From Corynespora cassiicola (taxonomy: Eukaryota > Ascomycota > Dothideomycetes > Pleosporales > Corynesporascaceae): a DNA stretch of 64,000 nucleotides. The position numbers and the translations under genes are program-made. The stretch is from NCBI GenBank assembly GCA_022059125.1, contig JAEUWY010000001.1:2604001-2668000 (forward strand), read 5' to 3'. Shown piece by piece: positions 58,755 to 64,000 of this stretch. The notes under the pieces are model-generated. The model did no database searches. It had not been told where the DNA came from and saw nothing but the letters and a program-made list of their open reading frames with translations. The stretch's first letter is position 1. Each line of letters opens with the position of its first letter.

Positions 58755-60869
58755 TTATAGATATCCAGAGCCGTAATCGTCTATCGGGCCCGAATCTCGC
58801 GAGTTGAAGTACTTGATAAGACCCTCAGCATCCTCACGTATATCGCCGTACCAATCTTCGGAGTCTTTGCCACCGCTGTGTTTAGTCAGCAACCTGTGGC
58901 AAGGAGTATTGAATAGGGACCTACATTTGATGCATCTCGCAGCTGATTGTATTTGACTTGCCAAGAGCATAGAAGATTGGTAACATGTCGTCAGAGAGTT
59001 CGTGGAGGTTGGGATTGCTCTTGTAATCTTCTTCGTTCTTGATGATATTCGACATTCCATCGAGGACAGTGCTATAGTTTTCGAGCTCCGGGATCTGGAG
59101 TTGTTGCAGGCCCCGATGAGTGGTCCATGGTCCCGGGTCGTTTCGCTTTGTTGCGTCTAGATAATCGCGGATCTGGAGAAAGTTGGGTTGTTCCTGGAAA
59201 CTGATTTCTGAAGCTTCAAGTCAGCCTACCTATATGAGAGAAACCGGGGGACTTACTTTGGAAAGCACACCGAAGACCGTGGTCACCAACATGGCCGCAG
59301 TCCATGCATGGTATATGAGCATACGCATCAAGATCTGCTTCGTTGAAGGTTTCCAAATCCATGGGTACACTTAGTTCATGTGGCAGGACGAAACCTTTCA
59401 TCAGATCATCACCACTCCAATCGTACTTGGATGGATTTCCGGTCTCTTTGGTGGAGCCTTGCATGCTGGCGTCGCCTCCGGTGGCATCATCAGGTTTTGG
59501 ATTCAGCATAGGAGAGGCCGGTGGAACAGCAGACGGCTCGATTCCCTGTGAACCAGTCTCTCCACAACTATCTTCATCCACGTTGAATTCACCCGTAGTA
59601 TGATCGTGAGAGCGCGAAATTTGCATGGGAGAGGCTGGTGGAGCAATGGGTTGATCGGCCTCAAAGCTGGCGTCTTCATCGTCGTTGTGAATCCCTTTGT
59701 CCATGCTTCCTTCTAAAGATTTATCATGCTCTCCTGCATTTTGGTTAGCATTATTGCATGATGTGATGGACAGGACACTGACCTGGCATATCCTCTAGAG
59801 GCCTATTCGTTTCAGGTAATTGTTTTGCTGTTGTGTATGAGCCAGAAATACTCTCTGACGTCTCGCTTGGAGATGACAAACCACGATTAAAGTACCGCAT
59901 ATGGAATGGTACCATTTCATCTTCTGAAGTCAGATATATAGGGTAAGGCGTTTGATGTCGTCCTCCATTGCGTTGGTCAATACTGGAACGGAGAGGCGGA
60001 GGCAGAAGACGTGATTGGCTGGTAGAATCATTGTTAGATGAGTAGGTTGGCGGGCTGTAGCTAATCGGCCGTTTCCTATCAGATTCATCGCGATGCTGGC
60101 CAGGAGATGGGACTTCAGTGGTGCTGTTGGACGAACTTCTGCGAGTCGTTGAAGATGTAGCCTCGGTTGCCAAACGATCGTCTTGCTGGACATCCAAGAA
60201 GCTCTGTCCGTCCATTAGAGAATCAAAAGATCTTGTTGGGGCTTGCTTGGCACGTAAAGATGCTTCCGAAGAGGGATTTGGAGAATGCACTCCTGGGCTT
60301 TCGACTCCGAGAGATTCCTTTGAATTTGTGGTAAGAGATGAAGGTGAATTGATTCCAACAAACGTCTTTTTGGGGCGATATTTCGAAAGAGGTACATCTT
60401 GGCTAGATGTTGCAAGGTACATGTCCCATGGATTATTGATGCCCGACCTCCAGATCTGAGCTCGATATTCGAGAAGCTCCTTCTCCCGATCAATAGGGTA
60501 CAAGGGAACTTGAGAGTCAGATAGGGCAGGAAGCCCAAGGTTGCGGTATTCTTGTTCAATCACGGCAAGGTGCAGCCTTGCATTGCCATCGCGCGCTCCC
60601 AAGTAGGTGTCTAGGCGGCCTGAAACCCAGCGAAGCTTTATGTGAACCGTCGAGTTCGGCTCCTTAGCTTCCCTTGCCAAAACACCTTCTGGATTGACTA
60701 TACCAAGCTTGTAGGTGCTCATTTTGTCCTCATTCGAGAAGAATTCCCAGTATCCGTACCGTTCGTGCTCAATGGTCCTCACGCGTCCCGTTCGGACTCG
60801 GTTGCCGACGAGCGTGACTGAAGTGTAGGATGTCTCGTAAGGCGGTCGGTCTTCGGAGGCTGAAGCCAT
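58755..60869 (-). CDS. Lineage-restricted protein with Cys/His motif
   Basis: 657 residues, no named family recognised. Exons are 60869-59783, 59733-59257, 59213-58925 and 58875-58755, phases consistent; the third exon needs an AAG acceptor (59216-59214). The N-terminal 150 residues look folded (TSVTLVGNRVRTGRVRTIEH, GYWEFFSNEDKMSTYKLGIV, VHIKLRWVSGRLDTYLG). A long Ser/Pro-rich disordered part follows, with the motif PPASPM twice about 40 residues apart. A possible metal-binding knuckle (PCMDCGHVGDHGLRC) comes next, then a helical C-terminus (NFLQIRDYLDATKR, NYSTVLDGMSNIIKNEEDY). It could be a regulatory or heterokaryon-recognition-type protein, but nothing in the sequence proves this. The frame is open upstream to 61250; the ATG at 60869 (MASASEDRPPYE) starts the folded part. 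Confidence 0.7.
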
Positions 60870-61345
60870 GAAGGCGGACGTTTGCAAGGAACTTGCACCT
60901 GGGCAGGGCGCGAGGGATTTTGTGAGTGGAGGTGTTGGTGTAGAGGTATCGGTAACGGGTGCGGAGGCTATATGAGTTTGGGGCAAGGTAAGAGAAGTGA
61001 GAGAGGCGAGGGGGTGATGATTCAAGGAAAGTACGCAATCGTAGGATATTAATGGTGCAACGAAGTGAAAGACGTGGGCCGGGAAAGGTGATGCAGCGAA
61101 AGTCATGCCGCCTCCCGTCAAGGACACGGTCCAGGGCCGCCAGAGGTATCCGGGCGATAACATAGAGTAGCATCGGCTCAGGAGATGGCCGCTCAGTGGA
61201 TTTCGACCAAGGGAAGAGGCCTGCTTGATATGGAAACTTCCATCGCCCACAGGGGAAGAGGAAGGCGCGTCCCACTAAACACTCACGACAGCGGCCCGGC
61301 CACGGGAAACCTCGCATTCGAGCGACACTGCAAACCCAACTATAC
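60870..61345. promoter_or_regulatory. Divergent promoter region
   Basis: 476 bases between divergent start codons of the lineage-restricted gene and the small gene at 61346. Open frames overlap it on the minus strand but lack recognisable features. Confidence 0.4.
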
Positions 61346-61841
61346 ATGTCAGACGATTTCGAATCCTCTTTGCGAGCCATCTTCTTGAACAAACAGGCCA
61401 TTCAAGGCGCGACTCCATCAGGAGTCTCAGACGTCGGCTTTTCGAGGCGTCGGCCCTCGCTGCGAGCGCAGGTAATTGATATACGCACACGTGAAAACAC
61501 AATCGACATTTACAAAACCAGAACGGAGCCATTTGGTGCATTTGCTGCCACTAACGAGACGGTTTCATGCGCAACGGCGGTTGGGAGTGGGGGAGCTTCG
61601 ACGTCAGGAACGCATCGCGTCGACTGGCGTGTCAACCTTTGCCAAGATGCTTGATACCACTCCCTGGCACCCTCTCCCACAAGGTGCAGCTTTTCGTATT
61701 CCAGATAATCTCAACTCCGTTCCCGTAGAGTCGCCAATATCCCCCTTGTCCCATGTATGCGGTGCACCACGACAACTTTCTGGCACCATTTGGACTGCTC
61801 AGAGGAGCTGGAGATACCTGCGTTCTTGGATCAAATACTGA
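61346..61841 (+). CDS. Hypothetical protein, about 119 residues
   Basis: Not recognised. Proposed exons are 61346-61471 and 61608-61841. The first exon gives MSDDFESSLRAIFLNKQAIQ and ends LRAQ before a GTAATT donor. The acceptor at 61605-61607 (CGTCAG) is in phase 0 and continues with ERIASTGVSTFAKMLDTTPW and ends RSWIKY. The 136-nt intron contains a CTAAC branch site. No signal peptide, membrane helix or known motif. An unspliced reading would give 102 residues. Its promoter is shared with the lineage-restricted gene on the opposite strand. Confidence 0.45.
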
Positions 61842-62391
61842 TCTGCTATGCAGTCCTCTGGAATCCATTGTCAAAGTAGTGAATGAGTACTTGCGCCATA
61901 TTCTAACTAGCCGATGCACAAAACTTCTATTATCTGTACGAGCTAGTGTCGGCTGATTTCCTAGAGCCCTCGTGCAGCCCCATGCCCCACATGGTGGAGA
62001 TCCCGGTAATGCGGGGGAGGGGCGCTCATCAAGACCCCGACATCGACTGGATGACACGCCTTGGATCCTGAAAGCCCAAGTAGCTTCCAAATCCTTCAGG
62101 ATTCGATGGCCTTGTTACACGTTCAATAATCAGCTGGCCCATACTTGAGAGGGGTTTCCTAGCTAGGATTTTGGTCCTGGGCAGCGTACTGCGCCAACCC
62201 CACTGCCGATATCCTCATCCTGGATACGATTTTATTCCCGCCTTGGAATTGTCGATCTTTCAAAGAAAATATATGACCCACCCATCCCCATGGTAATCTT
62301 CTTCTTTTGCCAGTTTGTAGCATCTACAACAGCAATTACAAACAATCATCGAAGCTTTAGGTCCAAATCAGAAGTTGACCAGTCGAGAAAA
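61842..62391. other. Intergenic upstream of the dioxygenase
   Basis: About 550 bases. A frame around 61753-61956 overlaps the end of the preceding gene and has no recognisable family. Otherwise nothing seen. Confidence 0.4.
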
Positions 62392-63470
62392 TGCCCGGCC
62401 TACTCATCCAGAATACGCCCTTCGAGACAATCAACGTGAAGGAACTGCATCCTAGCTATGGTGCAGAGATAATTGGTGCGGATTTCCATAATATGTCGGA
62501 TACGCAGTTCAAAGAGATCAAGGCCGCCATGGCACAAGTAAGGCCAACCATATCGTGACGGCGTTGTGGCTGACATGATTGGCAGTACGGTGTTCTTGTA
62601 TTTCGATCCACTGGAATGGATGATGAGAAGCACGTAAACTTCTCCAAGAAAATCGGAGAGTTGGACAATGTCAAACGATACCTGACTGGTGGCCGTAAGT
62701 TGCGCTACGAACACTTCGAACTCTTTGATGCTGGCAACGTCGATGAAGAAGGCCACCCGATCCACCCAGACTCGCCTCGTGCCCATTATAACAAGGGAAA
62801 TGCGCTATTCCACGTCGATTCTTCGTTCAATCCGCGACGAGCATCGTGGTCACTGCTTCGAGCAATCAAGCTTCCTCCACCAGGCACAGGCGGAGAGACA
62901 GAGTTTGCAGACAGTCGAACCGCATGGGACGAGCTAGACGAGAGTTTAAAGCAACATCTCCTAGAGAAGGATTATGTCGGGGCCCATACTCTTTTGCACT
63001 CTCGCAAGCTGGGCTCTCCAGAGTTCTTCGCCGACTTGGATCCGACCTCCCAACCCATGACTCGCCATCGCCTGTTACAGACACACGAAGGCTCGGGCCG
63101 CAAGACTTTATACATAGCCGCGCACTGCCACCACCTCGAGACAGATGCTGGCCCTATTCCCGAAGAAGAGTCTTCTGCATTGCTCAAGAAGCTCATGGAT
63201 CACGTGACACAACCAAAATACGTGATGAGCTTGCCATGGCTCAATACTGGCGATATGATTGCATGGGACAACACCTCTGTGATGCACAGGGCCACTGGTG
63301 GGAGCTTCCAGGGGAAGTACATCAGGGATGTTCGAAGGACTACAGTACATGACGACAGCCCGACTGCCTGGGGGCTAAACGCTGGCCAGGAAGCCAGAGG
63401 CTTCAACTTGCAGAAAGCGATGGGAGACAGCATGGCACAAGAGTCGGCAGATATCGACATAAAGGCCTGA
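62392..63470 (+). pseudogene. TfdA/TauD-type dioxygenase with apparent 1-base deletion at codon 3/4
   Basis: Fe(II)/2-oxoglutarate dioxygenase of the TauD/TfdA family (alpha-ketoglutarate-dependent 2,4-D or taurine-type). Exons are 62392-62537 and 62586-63470; intron GTAAGG...TGGCAG. The frame after position 62400 carries the usual N-terminal block (LLIQNTPFETINVKELHPSY, then GAEIIGADF), but the ATG at 62392 (ATG CCC GGC TAC) is one base out of that frame and meets a stop after 15 codons. Family members usually begin MPGLL, which would need one more base between GG and CTA. The rest is intact, about 345 residues: the iron ligands HVD in NALFHVDSSF and the distal His in VMHRATGG, plus the Arg-containing YIRDVRRTTVH. 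It is either a young frameshift, a sequencing error, or a gene starting at the in-frame ATG 62494 without this block. Confidence 0.82.
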
Positions 63471-63609
63471 AATGGTATTGAAATGCTCCTATGGCGGGTA
63501 TCGTTTCTTGACTCTGTTTCAATACGTCTCGAAAGTTGGGTGTCATGGGATCAGTACCCAGATAGTCACCACACATATCAAGTTTTCTCAACTAAATCTA
63601 CATGGAAAT

Positions 63610-63895
63610 AAGTGACTCAGTACCCAGTTTTTTATGGCGCCGACAATGAAATCAGTTGAGAAGGGTGTTGTGGGTTTTATTGACCCTGGGTCGGCGATTT
63701 TGTGTCAACCACTCAATTGCTTATGGAGCCGACAACGGGTTTAGTTGGAAAAGGTTTGTGGGTAATGACTGACCCCAAGGTCAGGGATTTTAGGTTGAAC
63801 ACTTAATGTTTTGTGGAGCCGACAATGACTTGAGTCCAGGAGGGAGTTTTTGAGTAATTAATCATCATACATTAGGGTCAGAAATCTTGACTGTC
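63610..63895. repeat. About 90-bp imperfect tandem repeat, three copies
   Basis: The core TGG(A/C)GCCGACAA recurs at about 63635, 63724 and 63814 (periods 89 and 90). Each copy continues with a TTGAG/TTGGAA-type stretch, GTGGG or similar, a TGACC...GGTC block and GATTTT...TTG. The first two copies are the more similar; the third is more diverged after 63840. It lies between the dioxygenase gene and the right edge. Confidence 0.75.
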
Positions 63896-64000
63896 CTTCT
63901 CATGAGTCTCTCTCAACAGTGAACAGCATTGCAAAAAACACCCCCGGGACACATAAACCCAAACCCCCACTCCCCCACCCTCGTTAGGTAGAGTGCCTGA
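63896..64000. other. Right window edge, no feature
   Basis: 105 bases rich in C runs (CCCCCGGG, CCCCCACTCCCCC). No gene seen in this short stretch. Confidence 0.4.

Overview
This window is nuclear DNA from a filamentous ascomycete (Pezizomycotina). The evidence is the gene content (striatin/PRO11, Sac3, Ycf1, Pbn1, Pet127, a YDR124W/HrmA-associated helical-bundle protein), the dense packing of genes on both strands, and many 45-80 nt introns with GTRNGT donors and CTAAC/CTGAC branch sites. I could not fix the class; Dothideomycetes is only a guess. I rebuilt intron-exon structures by hand from reading-frame continuity, so most genes are given as a span with the exons listed in the evidence.

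Layout. From 1 to about 49.6 kb the window is mainly conserved housekeeping sequence: striatin 3' end (+), BTB-like protein (+), secreted carboxylesterase (-), SARAF-like protein (-) divergent from PBN1 (+), SUMO E1 subunit AOS1 (-) divergent from a DOC-like C-terminal-domain protein (+), SAC3 (-), YDR124W-like protein (-), vacuolar ABC transporter YCF1 (-), Rcf3-like mitochondrial protein (-), PH/leucine-rich-repeat protein (-) divergent from PET127 (+), an apparently inactive USP25/28-type ubiquitin-protease homologue (+), a derlin (+), a 92-residue protein (-), RNA polymerase I subunit A49 (-) and a promethin/LDO-like lipid-droplet protein (+).

From about 49.6 to 52.95 kb lies an AT-richer, gene-poor stretch. 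It holds a decayed coiled-coil gene whose five in-frame stops can all be explained by C-to-T (or G-to-A) transitions, as expected of repeat-induced point mutation. From there to the end the content is accessory: a secreted Cys-rich single-pass membrane protein, a feruloyl-esterase-like enzyme, a LovD/EstB-type serine hydrolase, two lineage-restricted proteins, a TfdA-type dioxygenase that appears to have lost one base at codon 3/4, and a roughly 90-bp tandem repeat at the right edge.

The observations most worth following are the predicted dead USP25/28-like protein directly upstream of a derlin gene, the RIP-like pseudogene, the TfdA frameshift, and three introns whose lengths are multiples of three. 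No transfer RNA, ribosomal RNA, CRISPR array or intact transposon was seen.
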